From the NCBI GenBank assembly GCA_020446425.1, contig JAGRES010000008.1, positions 1 to 64,000 of the forward strand: a DNA stretch of 64,000 nucleotides, given 5' to 3'. Both the position numbers and the translations under genes were made by a program. This document shows positions 36,892-46,082 of the stretch, piece by piece. Origin of the DNA: Sphingobium sp. (GTDB lineage Bacteria > Pseudomonadota > Alphaproteobacteria > Sphingomonadales > Sphingomonadaceae). How positions within the stretch are numbered: the first letter of the stretch is position 1; each line of letters starts with the position of its first letter. The notes below the pieces were generated by a model. It made no database searches. It worked only from the letters and a program-made list of their open reading frames with translations, and had not been told where the DNA came from.

Positions 36892-37188
36892 TCAGCGCGT
36901 AGCGGCTATCTTGCCCTCGATGAAGGCGAGTAGCGTTCCATAGGTCTCAAAGGTTTCGCCGTCGATGTCATCATCGTCGATGATGATTGACAGGCTGTCT
37001 TCGACCTCTGTCAGCAGAGTGGCGACAGCCATTGAGTCCAACTCCGGCAGCGCGCCGAACAATTCGGTGTTGTCATCGAAGGTCGCGACCAGTTCCGGTT
37101 CCAGCCCCAATATATCCTGAAGGATAATACGAAGTTGCTGATCCGTCGTCGGAGCCTTGCTTTCCTGTGCCGCCGATCGTGCTCTCAT
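36892..37188 (-). CDS. Acyl carrier protein of the exosortase-linked locus
   Basis: This is a 98-residue acidic helical protein with the phosphopantetheine attachment serine S52 in LPELDSMAVATLL; the usual DSL is DSM here. The acidic cluster IIIDDDDIDGETF follows as in ACPs. The ATG at 37188 is chosen; an upstream open frame overlaps the next gene. It lies 16 bases after the GNAT/FemAB-like gene and near an AMP-forming acyl ligase, so it may carry an acyl or amino-acyl group used in polysaccharide decoration rather than fatty acid synthesis. Confidence 0.85.
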   Translation of the reverse strand: MRARSAAQESKAPTTDQQLRIILQDILGLEPELVATFDDNTELFGALPELDSMAVATLLTEVEDSLSIIIDDDDIDGETFETYGTLLAFIEGKIAATR

Positions 37189-37204
37189 TCCTATGGCTCT
37201 AGCT

Positions 37205-38239
37205 TCAACTTGGGCGGCGGACAAGCTGAGAAATGCGCGTTTTGAGCGCCGGTAGCCACATCTTCGCCTTGCGAGGGTCAAAGCAGTCCAGCCGCAACAT
37301 GGCCCGTTCACGCTCCATCCAGTCGCGCTTGTAGCTGTTGCCACCCGTGCCATAGTCGATATGGGCGACTCTCTCTACGTCGATCATGTGCGCGAACATA
37401 TGCTGGCTCAACAGGGTTCCCGGCGACCCTTTGTCATGCGCGGTGTCGTGCGCGATCTTGTGAATGCAGCCGGTATCGCCTTCGATGGTCCATAATTGCG
37501 TGGCGACGGGCGTGCCGCCATGGCCATAGGCCATGCCCAGCCTTAGAGCGCCGCGCGATGCGGCCTCGTCGGCGATGGCGCGGACCATATCGGGATAGGG
37601 TTCCGCATTCTTCCAGCTTGCGGAATATACCGCGCGATACTCGTCCCATATGTTCTGCGTCACGTGGTCATAGATACGGAAACGATAGGGACTGTTCTTG
37701 CCTTTGCGCCGTACGCTGGAGCGCAATGCGCCCGGACGTGTTGCCCAGTAGGCGGCAAAATCGCGTTTGGCCACATCGAGGGTATGATTGCTGTTCTGGT
37801 CGGTCAGAAGGGCAATCCAGCCTGCCTTTGCGAAGGCGCGGCGCATGATTTCGACGATGCCGTCCTCATTCTCGATCAGTGGGTAGAAGCTGACGCGCCT
37901 GTATTTCCGGCGTAGCTCGACGGCGATCTGACGCAGCAGCTCCAGCTTGAGGCCGTCATCATCGGCCCCGGTAAAGATCGGGCCATAGGCAAAGCTGTAA
38001 TAATTGGCGAGGGCGATGGCGTGATCGCCCTCATCGACGACAGGCAAAACGGCTTTGGCGTCCTTGATCTGTGCTTGCATATACAGGACGGATTTTCCAG
38101 CGAAGCAGTGCGCACCCAGCATCGCAAACCATGTGGAGCGCACAAAGCCGTGATCGCCGGGCTCATTCTCGCTCAGGCGCGCACAGGAATGCTGGCTGCG
38201 TACTTCCCTGGGAAACAATATGTCTCTATCGCTGGACAT
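37205..38239 (-). CDS. GNAT/FemAB-like acyltransferase
   Basis: This 344-residue protein has a C-terminal CelD/BcsL-like GNAT domain (Acetyltransf_6 type): YRAVYSASWKNAEPYPDM, GGTPVATQLWTIEGDTGCIHKIAHD and HIDYGTGGNSYKRDW. Such proteins are frequent in exopolysaccharide loci and transfer acyl or aminoacyl groups. The ATG at 38239 starts 28 bases from the divergent acyl ligase, so promoters must overlap coding DNA. With the ACP downstream it forms a two-gene operon, suggesting an ACP-borne donor (inference). Confidence 0.82.
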   Translation of the reverse strand: MSSDRDILFPREVRSQHSCARLSENEPGDHGFVRSTWFAMLGAHCFAGKSVLYMQAQIKDAKAVLPVVDEGDHAIALANYYSFAYGPIFTGADDDGLKLELLRQIAVELRRKYRRVSFYPLIENEDGIVEIMRRAFAKAGWIALLTDQNSNHTLDVAKRDFAAYWATRPGALRSSVRRKGKNSPYRFRIYDHVTQNIWDEYRAVYSASWKNAEPYPDMVRAIADEAASRGALRLGMAYGHGGTPVATQLWTIEGDTGCIHKIAHDTAHDKGSPGTLLSQHMFAHMIDVERVAHIDYGTGGNSYKRDWMERERAMLRLDCFDPRKAKMWLPALKTRISQLVRRPS

Positions 38240-38267
38240 TGCCGCCTTATAGCAGGAACCTGTGGAA

Positions 38268-39812
38268 ATGAAGTTAAGCGAATTGCCGGTTCGTCCCATC
38301 GACCATCTACCCTTATTGGGGGATGAGGAGGCTCAGGCTGTTGGCGGCAAGGCGGGCGCGCTGAGCTATGCCGAGCTGGAAGCGGAAACCGGGCGGCTGG
38401 CGGCATGGCTGAAGGGGTTTGATTTCGCGCCGGGCAGCCGTGTTGCAAGCTGGGTTGCGAAGGGGCAGGTGGCATGCCTGATGCCATTGGCGGCGGTGCG
38501 CGCTGGCTATGTGCATGTTCCGGTCAACCCGCTGCTCAAGCATGCGCAGGTTGCGCATATTATGGGCGATAGCGGTGCGGCGCTGCTTGTCGCCTCGCAG
38601 AGCCGGTTGCGAACCTTGCAGGAAGGTGATGTGCCTGCGGCCTGTCACCTCAATGCCGAGGGCGATGTCGCCGCCGCGATGACGGGCGGAGCGCCTATGC
38701 CGCCTTCCGCGGGTCAACCGGACGATCTGGCGGCGATTTTATATACCAGTGGATCGACCGGGCGGCCCAAGGGCGTGATGCTGTCCAACGCCAATCTCTG
38801 GCTCGGCGCGGTTTCGGTCGCCGACTATCTGCGCATTACGCCGCAGGACCGTGTGCTGGGCGTGCTGCCGCTCAGCTTCGATTATGGGCAAAACCAGTTG
38901 CTCTCGACATGGGCGGCGGGCGGTGCGGTCGTCCCGCTCGATTATCTGACGGCGCGTGACGTCATAAAGGCTGTCGAGCGTGAGGAAATCACCACGATAG
39001 CCGGGGTGCCGCCGCTCTGGGTACAATTGGTCGAGGCAGATTGGCCGCCTAAAACTGCGGCGCGTATCCGGCGCATCACCAACAGCGGCGGGGCCTTGTC
39101 GACTACCTTAGTGGGCAAGCTGCGCGCATTATTCCCCAATGCCGATATCTACCCGATGTATGGCCTGACTGAAGCTTTCCGTTCGACCTATCTGCCGCCT
39201 GAGATGGTAGCCAGCCACCCGGAAAGCATGGGCCGGGCCATTCCGCATGCCGAGATATTGGTGTGCCGCACCGATGGCAGCATTACCGATGATGACGAGC
39301 CGGGAGAGCTGGTGCATTGCGGGCCGCTGGTGGCGCAAGGATATTGGAATGATCCGGAGCGTACGGCGGAGCGTTTCCGCCCTGCGCCTGCGGCATCGCG
39401 CTACGGCGGCACAGCGGTGTGGTCTGGCGATACGGTGCAGCGGGACGCGGAAGGCCTGCTCTATTTTATCGGGCGTGAGGATGCGATGATAAAGTCCGCA
39501 GGCAATCGCATCAGCTCGAGCGAGCTGGAGGAAGAGGCGCAGGCCGTGTCCGGCGTGGCCGAGGCGGTGGCGCTGGGTGTGCCTGACGAAAGATTGGGGC
39601 AGGCGGTGTTGTTGCTGGTCCGGCTGGTGGCAGGCGATGATGAAACCGATACGCTGCAGGCGCTGCAGGCACATTTGAAAGCGGAATTGCCCAATTTCAT
39701 GATGCCGCAAGAGATCAAGCTGGTTGACGCCTTTCCCCGTAACCCCAATGGCAAGATTGATCGCGTAGCCCTTGCGCGCGAGCATGTGGAAACGAAAGAG
39801 GCAGTGGCATGA
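38268..39812 (+). CDS. Acyl-CoA ligase (AMP-forming), exosortase A system-associated
   Basis: This 514-residue adenylate-forming enzyme has the core motif LYTSGSTGRPKGVMLSN, the A5-type YGLTEAFRSTYLP, the A7 YGGTAVWSGDTV and GREDAMIKSAGNRISSSELE hinge, and the terminal FPRNPNGKIDR with the catalytic lysine. I assign it to the exosortase A-associated ligase family from context and sequence. ATG 38268 has AGGAA at the right distance; GTG 38262 is too close. Its stop overlaps the decarboxylase start (ATGA). It may load the neighbouring ACP, but the substrate is unknown. Confidence 0.92.
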   Translation: MKLSELPVRPIDHLPLLGDEEAQAVGGKAGALSYAELEAETGRLAAWLKGFDFAPGSRVASWVAKGQVACLMPLAAVRAGYVHVPVNPLLKHAQVAHIMGDSGAALLVASQSRLRTLQEGDVPAACHLNAEGDVAAAMTGGAPMPPSAGQPDDLAAILYTSGSTGRPKGVMLSNANLWLGAVSVADYLRITPQDRVLGVLPLSFDYGQNQLLSTWAAGGAVVPLDYLTARDVIKAVEREEITTIAGVPPLWVQLVEADWPPKTAARIRRITNSGGALSTTLVGKLRALFPNADIYPMYGLTEAFRSTYLPPEMVASHPESMGRAIPHAEILVCRTDGSITDDDEPGELVHCGPLVAQGYWNDPERTAERFRPAPAASRYGGTAVWSGDTVQRDAEGLLYFIGREDAMIKSAGNRISSSELEEEAQAVSGVAEAVALGVPDERLGQAVLLLVRLVAGDDETDTLQALQAHLKAELPNFMMPQEIKLVDAFPRNPNGKIDRVALAREHVETKEAVA

Positions 39813-41044
39813 AGCCGATGGGTCCCATACCGCGCTGGTTCACGGCGGAAGGCGGCATGCTGCTGCTGGGCGGGTGCGGTGCGGCTTCGCTGGTTGACGA
39901 AGCGGGCGATACGCCGCTGTTCGTGTATGACCTCGATATCGTGCGGGCGACGATAGCGGGATTGCGTGCGGCCATGCCGGATGTGTTGCACCTCCATTAT
40001 GCGATCAAGGCAAACCCCTATGCGCCCTTGCTGGAGGCTATGGCCGGGCTGACCGATGGCTTCGATATTGCATCGAAAGGCGAGCTGGGCGCCGCTTTGG
40101 CTGCGGGAATGGCGCCCGATGCCATCAGCTTCGCCGGTCCCGGCAAGCGCGATGACGAATTACGCGCGGCCATACAGGCGGGGGTGACGCTGAATCTGGA
40201 ATCGGACGGCGAAGCGGATCGTGCGCTTGCCATTGCCGAAGCCGTCGGCGTTCGGCCCCGGCTGGCCGTCCGGGTCAATCCCGACTTCGATCTCAAGGGT
40301 TCGGGCATGAAAATGGGGGGAGGGGCCAAGCCCTTCGGCGTCGATGCCGATCGTGCCGCTGCGCTGGCATCCCGCATCATAGCCGCAGGTGCCGATTGGC
40401 AGGGATGGCATATTTTCGCCGGGTCGCAGGCGCTGGATGCCGGAGCGATTATCGAAACCCAGCGCGAGACTCTGGCTCTGGCGGCGCGGCTTTCCGATGC
40501 GGTCGGACAATGCCCGCCGTTGGTCAATATCGGCGGCGGGCTGGGCGTGCCCTATTTTCCCGGTGACGAACCGCTCGATCCGCGTCCTATCGGCCTTGCG
40601 CTGGAGGAAGCCATAACCATGGCGCCGGATATATTGGAGGAAAGCGCGTTCGCGATGGAGCTGGGGCGCTATCTGGTGGCGGAGGCGGGCGTCTATCTGA
40701 CCCGTGTTGTCGACGTGAAGGAAAGCCATGGCGAGCGTTTTGCCGTCGTGGACGGCGGCTTGCATCATCAACTCGCGGCCAGCGGCAATTTCGGTACGGT
40801 CGTGCGCCGCAATTATCCGGTCGCCGTCACCAATAGGTTCGGCGCGGAAACTGTCCCGGAACCGGTCACTATCGTCGGGTGCCTGTGTACGCCGCTTGAT
40901 CGTCTCGCGGACAAGGTTATGTTGCCTGAGGTCGCGCCTGGTGATTTGATAGCGGTGTTCATGGCGGGGGCATATGGAGCAACAGCTTCGCCGTCCGCCT
41001 TTCTGGGACATGCTCCGGCACTGGAGATGCTGGTAGAAGCCTAG
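39809..41044 (+). CDS. PLP-dependent decarboxylase, exosortase A system-associated
   Basis: This 411-residue protein is of the fold-III diaminopimelate/ornithine decarboxylase family. The PLP lysine is in HYAIKANPYAPLLE, the phosphate-binding glycine loop is NIGGGLGVPYFP, and the second-subunit residues include CLCTPLDRLADK with the conserved Cys. It probably supplies an amine or amino acid to the polysaccharide pathway, overlapping the ligase by 4 bases. It is distinguished from lysA by its pairing with the ligase and by TIGR03099-type sequence (recalled). Confidence 0.9.
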   Translation: MKPMGPIPRWFTAEGGMLLLGGCGAASLVDEAGDTPLFVYDLDIVRATIAGLRAAMPDVLHLHYAIKANPYAPLLEAMAGLTDGFDIASKGELGAALAAGMAPDAISFAGPGKRDDELRAAIQAGVTLNLESDGEADRALAIAEAVGVRPRLAVRVNPDFDLKGSGMKMGGGAKPFGVDADRAAALASRIIAAGADWQGWHIFAGSQALDAGAIIETQRETLALAARLSDAVGQCPPLVNIGGGLGVPYFPGDEPLDPRPIGLALEEAITMAPDILEESAFAMELGRYLVAEAGVYLTRVVDVKESHGERFAVVDGGLHHQLAASGNFGTVVRRNYPVAVTNRFGAETVPEPVTIVGCLCTPLDRLADKVMLPEVAPGDLIAVFMAGAYGATASPSAFLGHAPALEMLVEA

Positions 41045-41203
41045 GAAAACCGCGCGCCGGGTCATAAAATTTACAATATCACTAATAGTATTTTCACCCT
41101 TCTGCGCGATAGGGATTGAGGATTGGCATCATTGCGCCTGCTTTTTCCTGCTCGGGAAAAGGGGTGTGGACGCCATGAAACCTATAGGGATGGCACGGGA
41201 ATT

Positions 41204-41848
41204 ATGAGAATATCGACGCTTTTCAGGCTAATGCTCGCCTTGCTGATGCCCGGGCTGTTGCTGTCGGCCTGCGCCGGAGGTTCCAGAGGGCCGGAATTGC
41301 CGCCCGCATCCTTTGTTTCGACTCAGGAAGGGCCGGGTGAACAATATGTCATCGGGCCGCTCGATGAGCTGACCATTTTCGTGTGGCGCAACCCGGAGCT
41401 GGGCGCAAAAGTGCAGGTTCGCCCCGATGGACGCATCACCACCCCGCTGATCAGCGATATGCCCGCCGTCGGCAAGACACCGAAGATGCTGGCGGACGAC
41501 CTGAAACTCGCTCTGTCGCAATATATTGAAGACCCGCGTGTTTCGGTGATCGTAGATAAATTCTCCGGCACCTTCTCGCAGCAGATCCGCGTGGTTGGCG
41601 CGACCGAAAAGCCGGCCTCCATTCCGTATCGTGCCAATATGACCCTGCTTGACGCCATGATCGCTGTCGGCGGGCTGGGCGAATATGCCGCTGGCAACAA
41701 GGCGCGCCTCGTGCGTTTCGACAAGGAAAGCGGCAAGCAGAAGGAATATGCGCTGCGCATCAACGATCTGATCAAGCGCGGCGACACCAAGGCCAATGTG
41801 CTGCTGGCGCCGGGCGATGTCATCATCATTCCGGAAAGCATGTTCTAA
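41204..41848 (+). CDS. Polysaccharide export lipoprotein (XrtA system)
   Basis: This is a 214-residue Wza-like lipoprotein. A signal peptide ends at lipobox LSAC (residue about 19), then the Poly_export domain YVIGPLDELTIFVWRNPELG and SLBB-like IRVVGATEKPASIPYRANMTLLDAM follow, with APGDVIIIPESMF at the end. It forms the outer-membrane channel for polymer release. ATG 41204 is chosen; the reading frame is open from 41123. The 159 bases before it probably hold the operon promoter; no clear promoter motif was recognised. Confidence 0.93.
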   Translation: MRISTLFRLMLALLMPGLLLSACAGGSRGPELPPASFVSTQEGPGEQYVIGPLDELTIFVWRNPELGAKVQVRPDGRITTPLISDMPAVGKTPKMLADDLKLALSQYIEDPRVSVIVDKFSGTFSQQIRVVGATEKPASIPYRANMTLLDAMIAVGGLGEYAAGNKARLVRFDKESGKQKEYALRINDLIKRGDTKANVLLAPGDVIIIPESMF

Positions 41849-41886
41849 AAGCCATATCGGGCGCGACAGGGAGCGAGTAGACGATA

Positions 41887-43389
41887 ATGCCGAGCCTTTA
41901 TGACGAATTGCTGGTGGCGCTACATGGCGTATGGAACCGGCGCTGGCTGGCGCTGGGCGTGGCCTGGGCGGTCAGCGCGCTGGGCTGGCTCGCGGTTTCG
42001 CTGATCCCTAATTCCTATGAATCCAAGGCGCGCGTGTTTGTCGCCACCCAGTCGATTATTCAGGACAAGGTCGGCATTTCCCCGATTGAGCAGCAGAAAA
42101 ATCTCGACGGCCTGCGCCAGACGCTGGCCAGTGCGGTCAACCTGGAAAAGGTCGTGCGCGGTACGGATCTGGCCGGAACCGTATCGAACGACGCAGATGT
42201 ATCGGCGCGTGCGGCAGGTTTGCGCGACAAGATTTCGGTCGTCGCCGCGCAGGACAATCTGTTCGAAATCACAACGACCATGTCGGACAGCTCCATGTCG
42301 GACAAGGCGAATGCCAAGCTCGCGACCCAGATCACGCAGAAACTGATCGACATATTCCAGCAGGAAAATATCGTCGGCAACCGTGACGAGACGCAGCAGG
42401 GGCTGGCTTTTCTCGACGAGCAGATTGCCGAAACCGGCAAGGCGCTCGCTGAAGCGGAAAAGCGCCGCGTCGAGTTCGAGCAGAAGAATGGCATTCTGCC
42501 CGGTGTAGGCTCTATCGCGGATCGCATGCGCGCTGCCCGCACGGAGCTTGACCAGATAGACTCGCAGCTTATGGGCGCACAGAGCGCGCTTGCAGCGATG
42601 AACGGGCAGCTTGCGGCCACCCCCGCTACTATTGGCGGCGGGCCGACCGGCAATTCGGCGTTGGCCAAGGCGCAGGGCGAACTCGCCTCGGCCAAGGCAC
42701 GCGGCTGGACCGACGACCATCCTGATGTTGTCGCCCTGAAACGCCAGATCGGGGCTTTGAAAGCACAGGGTGGTGGCGGTTATGCAGGTGGAACGCCCAA
42801 TCCCGCCTATATGTCGATCAAGTCGATGCAGGCCGAACGGGCCGCGACTGTGCAAGCGCTCAATGCCCGCCGTACGCAAATCCAGGCCGATATCAACGCC
42901 ATGACGGCGCAGCAGGTTTCTGACCCCGGCTTTGCGGCGGAGCAGGAAAAGCTGGAGCGTGACTATGAAGTGCTCAAGAAGCAGTATGATAAACTATTGT
43001 CCGACCGTGGCGATGTGCGTCTTCAGGGTGACGTCCAGAGTGGAACAAAAAGCGCCACTTTCCGCGTGATAGACCCGCCGAGCGTGCCGACTTCGCCGGT
43101 GTCGCCCAATCGTCCGCTTCTGCTGTTTGGCGTGATGATCGTCGGCATCGGTGCCGGGATTGGCGCTGCCTTCGCAATGGATCAGGTGCGCCGCACATTC
43201 CCGACGGCGCAGCGCTTGTCTAAAGCAGCCGGGTTGCCGGTCATCGGTTCGATTACCGAAACGCTCAACCCATCGCAGATAGCAGACCGCAAGCACAAGC
43301 TGAAGCTGTTCGCCGGAGCGAGCGCAGGGCTGGGCGCGGCATGCGTGCTGCTCATCGTCGTCGAATTCATCCAGCGAAGCATGGCCTGA
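41887..43389 (+). CDS. XrtA-system polysaccharide chain-length determinant (Wzz-type)
   Basis: This 500-residue protein has two flanking membrane segments: an N-terminal one (LALGVAWAVSALGWLAVSLIP) and a C-terminal one (LLLFGVMIVGIGAGIGAAFA), with a third hydrophobic stretch at the end (AGASAGLGAACVLLIVVEF). The long periplasmic part is coiled-coil (EQIAETGKALAEAEKRRVEFE) with a Gly/Ala-rich middle. It sets polymer length together with the autokinase that follows. Its start is 38 bases after the export gene. Confidence 0.92.
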   Translation: MPSLYDELLVALHGVWNRRWLALGVAWAVSALGWLAVSLIPNSYESKARVFVATQSIIQDKVGISPIEQQKNLDGLRQTLASAVNLEKVVRGTDLAGTVSNDADVSARAAGLRDKISVVAAQDNLFEITTTMSDSSMSDKANAKLATQITQKLIDIFQQENIVGNRDETQQGLAFLDEQIAETGKALAEAEKRRVEFEQKNGILPGVGSIADRMRAARTELDQIDSQLMGAQSALAAMNGQLAATPATIGGGPTGNSALAKAQGELASAKARGWTDDHPDVVALKRQIGALKAQGGGGYAGGTPNPAYMSIKSMQAERAATVQALNARRTQIQADINAMTAQQVSDPGFAAEQEKLERDYEVLKKQYDKLLSDRGDVRLQGDVQSGTKSATFRVIDPPSVPTSPVSPNRPLLLFGVMIVGIGAGIGAAFAMDQVRRTFPTAQRLSKAAGLPVIGSITETLNPSQIADRKHKLKLFAGASAGLGAACVLLIVVEFIQRSMA

Positions 43390-43400
43390 GGGAGGACATC

Positions 43401-44429
43401 ATGGGCAAGGAAGATTTTCCCGGCCGTAAGCCGGAGCCAAACCCCAAGGGCCTGCTGGAACGCGCCGCCGAGGTGTTCGATTTCGATCGCGCGCTCAAAG
43501 GGGGCTCTTTGCCACCGCTTGATATTCCCGCCGATCTGATTCCGCCCGCCCCGGAGCCGAAAGCGGAACCGGCCCCTGCTCCTGCGGAATTTGCGCCCGT
43601 ACCGGAGCCTGTATCTTTCAAGCCGGCTACCGCCGCGCCAGAACCCGTGGCCGCGCCTGCTGCTCCGCGTGCGCGCGATTGGGCCGGTCCGGTGCATACT
43701 ATCGACCGCGACGCCATGGCGGAGGCGGGCCATCTTGTTCCTGGCGGCCCGGTTAGCGGGCTTGGTGAGGAATTCCGCATCATCAAGCGCGAAATATTAG
43801 CTCGTATCCGCGGCGCGCATAACAAGCAGGCGATCCCGAACGGCAATGTTATTCTGGTCAGCTCAACCCATTCGGGCGACGGCAAGACTTATTGTGCGGT
43901 CAATCTGGCGGTGTCGCTGGCGGCCGAGAGCGATGTCGAAGTGCTGCTGGTAGACGCCGATTTCGCCCAACCTGGTGTCATGTCCGCGCTTGGCATCGAG
44001 AACGGCAAGGGCCTGATGGACGCGCTTGTCGACCCTTCGATCCGTGTCGAGGATCTGGTGATGCGTACTGATGTACCGTCGCTGTTCCTACTTCCGGCGG
44101 GCGACGCGAGCCATAATGATGCCGAATATCTGGCCTCGTCCCGTACCGAAGCGCTGATCGCTTCGCTGGTATCGGGCCGCCCGGATCGTATCGTAATCTT
44201 CGATTCCCCGCCGTTGCTCGAGGCGTCGGTTGCGTCTGTGCTGGCCAGCCATGTCGGACAGACGGTGCTGGTGGTGCGCGCAGATCGTACGACCGAAACC
44301 GCGCTGCGCGATGCCGCCGAGCTGCTCAATGGCTGCGCCAATATCCAGCTATTGCTCAACGGAGTCAAATTCTCGGCCAGTGGCCGCCGGTTCGGCACCT
44401 ATTACGGCAAGGAGGACGGAGCGGCGTGA
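43401..44429 (+). CDS. XrtA-associated tyrosine autokinase (BY-kinase type)
   Basis: This 342-residue cytosolic kinase has an N-terminal Pro/Ala/Glu-rich linker (about residues 40-95), then Walker A (SSTHSGDGKTYCAVNLA), Walker A' (VLLVDADFAQPGVMSALG) and Walker B (IVIFDSPPLLEA). The usual C-terminal tyrosine cluster is reduced to GTYYGKEDGAA. ATG 43401 follows a GAGGGAGG ribosome site. It controls polymerisation with the chain-length protein and shares a GTGA overlap with the next gene. Confidence 0.91.
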   Translation: MGKEDFPGRKPEPNPKGLLERAAEVFDFDRALKGGSLPPLDIPADLIPPAPEPKAEPAPAPAEFAPVPEPVSFKPATAAPEPVAAPAAPRARDWAGPVHTIDRDAMAEAGHLVPGGPVSGLGEEFRIIKREILARIRGAHNKQAIPNGNVILVSSTHSGDGKTYCAVNLAVSLAAESDVEVLLVDADFAQPGVMSALGIENGKGLMDALVDPSIRVEDLVMRTDVPSLFLLPAGDASHNDAEYLASSRTEALIASLVSGRPDRIVIFDSPPLLEASVASVLASHVGQTVLVVRADRTTETALRDAAELLNGCANIQLLLNGVKFSASGRRFGTYYGKEDGAA

Positions 44430-46033
44430 TCAAGGCTGTACGCCTTTTCTGCCTGAATGGCTTGGGCCTGGCGGTCGCCGCCATGGCTTCGTCCGCTTAT
44501 GCGCGCACCGAAGTCGCGCCCTATATTGAGCTTGATCAGACCTTTATCGCCAATCTGAAAGGCGGTAGCGACGATGTGCTGACATACACATCGGCGGCTA
44601 TCGGCGTTGACGCGACGATGGAAACGGCGCGCAGCGAGGGGCAACTCAGCCTGCGCTACGAGCATCAGTTCGGGTGGAACCGCGCATCGGCGGACTCTGA
44701 TATTCTCTCCGGCCTTGCCCGTGCGCGTTACAGCGTCATGCCCGAAACGCTCAGCATTGAGGGCGGCGCGCTGGCGACGCATGTACGCACGGATGGTTTT
44801 TCCAGCGCCAATGGCTCGCTCGCCGTCGCGGGTGACGCGAAAACCAATGTCTATTCGCTCTATGCGGGGCCGACTCTCTCGACGCGGGTCGATGAGGTAG
44901 ACGTCGAGGCGTCCTATCGCATCGGCTACACACGCGTCGAAGATGACGTCAGCCTCAGCGTACCGGGGCAGGTCGAGCTGGGCCGCTTCGATGAGAGCGT
45001 TTATCACAGCGCGACTGCGTCTGTCGGTCAGCAGCCGGGTGGATATCTGCCCATAGGTTGGGCCATCGGCGCGGGCTATGACCGCGAAGACGCGACCGAG
45101 CTTGATCAGCGCTATGTCAGCAAATGGATACGCGGCGATGTGACCGTGCCGATCACCTATAGTTTGGCATTTGTCGGCGGCATTGGCTATGAGGATATCA
45201 GGATAAGCCAGCGCTCCGTGCTGCTGGACGGTAATGGCAATCCGGTGGTCGGCTCCAATGGCCGACTCGTCACCGATCCTGCCAGCTCGCGCCAGATCGC
45301 CTATGATATTGACGGCCTCATCCGGGATGCCGGTGTGTTGTGGCGGCCCAGCCACCGTACCTCGCTCGAGGCGCGGGCGGGCGAGCGCTACGACAGCATG
45401 CATTATGTCGGTAATTTCTCGTGGCGCGCATCGCCGAACAGCATGCTGCAAATCGCCTATTTCGACACAATCGACAGCTTTGGCCGTGCGATGAACAACA
45501 GCCTGATCGCAGTACCGAGCTCCGGCTTTGTTGTACGCCGTAATCCGTTCAGCAGCGATATCACCGGTTGCGTCGGCGGTCAGGACGGCGGCACATGCTT
45601 CAACGACGCCCTGGCGGCGATCAGCGCCTCCAACTATCGCCATCGCGGCATCGAAGGCCAGTATAGCTGGGCGCGTGGGCGCTGGAACTGGGGTGCGGGC
45701 TTTGGCTGGTCACAGCGCAAGTTCATTGCGCCGGACAACAGCGTGCTCGCCTCGATCAACGGCGAGAAAGACTATTATTATTTCGGCGAGCTGTTCGGTG
45801 GTGTGAAGCTGAACGAAGTCTCGAATCTTGGCGCCACGCTCTATGGCAGCCATCTCGATGCGGGGCTGAGCAGCGTCGATGTCACCAATTATGGCACCTA
45901 TGTCAGCTATAGCCGTTTGTTTGGAAGGCGCTTGAGCGCGCAGGCCTCGCTGGGGCTCGATGCGCTCGATACGTCGGATCTGGAAACGATCATCAGTTTG
46001 CTTGGGCAAGTGGGTGTGCGCTACCAGTTTTGA
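44426..46033 (+). CDS. XrtA-associated outer-membrane beta-barrel protein
   Basis: This 535-residue protein has a signal peptide (LGLAVAAMASSAYA) and then alternating hydrophobic/aromatic strands (LSLRYEHQFGWNRA, SYRIGYTRVEDDVSL, RWNWGAGFGWSQRKF), ending in VGVRYQF, the classical barrel C-terminal Phe. It matches the TIGR03016-type PEP-CTERM-associated outer-membrane family by position and fold. The GTG start overlaps the autokinase stop, with AAGGAGG upstream. It probably provides or helps the outer-membrane polymer exit. Confidence 0.88.
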   Translation: MIKAVRLFCLNGLGLAVAAMASSAYARTEVAPYIELDQTFIANLKGGSDDVLTYTSAAIGVDATMETARSEGQLSLRYEHQFGWNRASADSDILSGLARARYSVMPETLSIEGGALATHVRTDGFSSANGSLAVAGDAKTNVYSLYAGPTLSTRVDEVDVEASYRIGYTRVEDDVSLSVPGQVELGRFDESVYHSATASVGQQPGGYLPIGWAIGAGYDREDATELDQRYVSKWIRGDVTVPITYSLAFVGGIGYEDIRISQRSVLLDGNGNPVVGSNGRLVTDPASSRQIAYDIDGLIRDAGVLWRPSHRTSLEARAGERYDSMHYVGNFSWRASPNSMLQIAYFDTIDSFGRAMNNSLIAVPSSGFVVRRNPFSSDITGCVGGQDGGTCFNDALAAISASNYRHRGIEGQYSWARGRWNWGAGFGWSQRKFIAPDNSVLASINGEKDYYYFGELFGGVKLNEVSNLGATLYGSHLDAGLSSVDVTNYGTYVSYSRLFGRRLSAQASLGLDALDTSDLETIISLLGQVGVRYQF

Positions 46034-46082
46034 GAAAGGATAAGGCGGCGGGTTGCTACCGGCGTCAGGGAGAAGCAAGGCG

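Noticed and set aside
44402-45643. 413-codon open frame antisense to the XrtA outer-membrane barrel gene
   Set aside because: The barrel protein has a signal peptide, overlap coupling and a proper ribosome site; the antisense frame has none of these.
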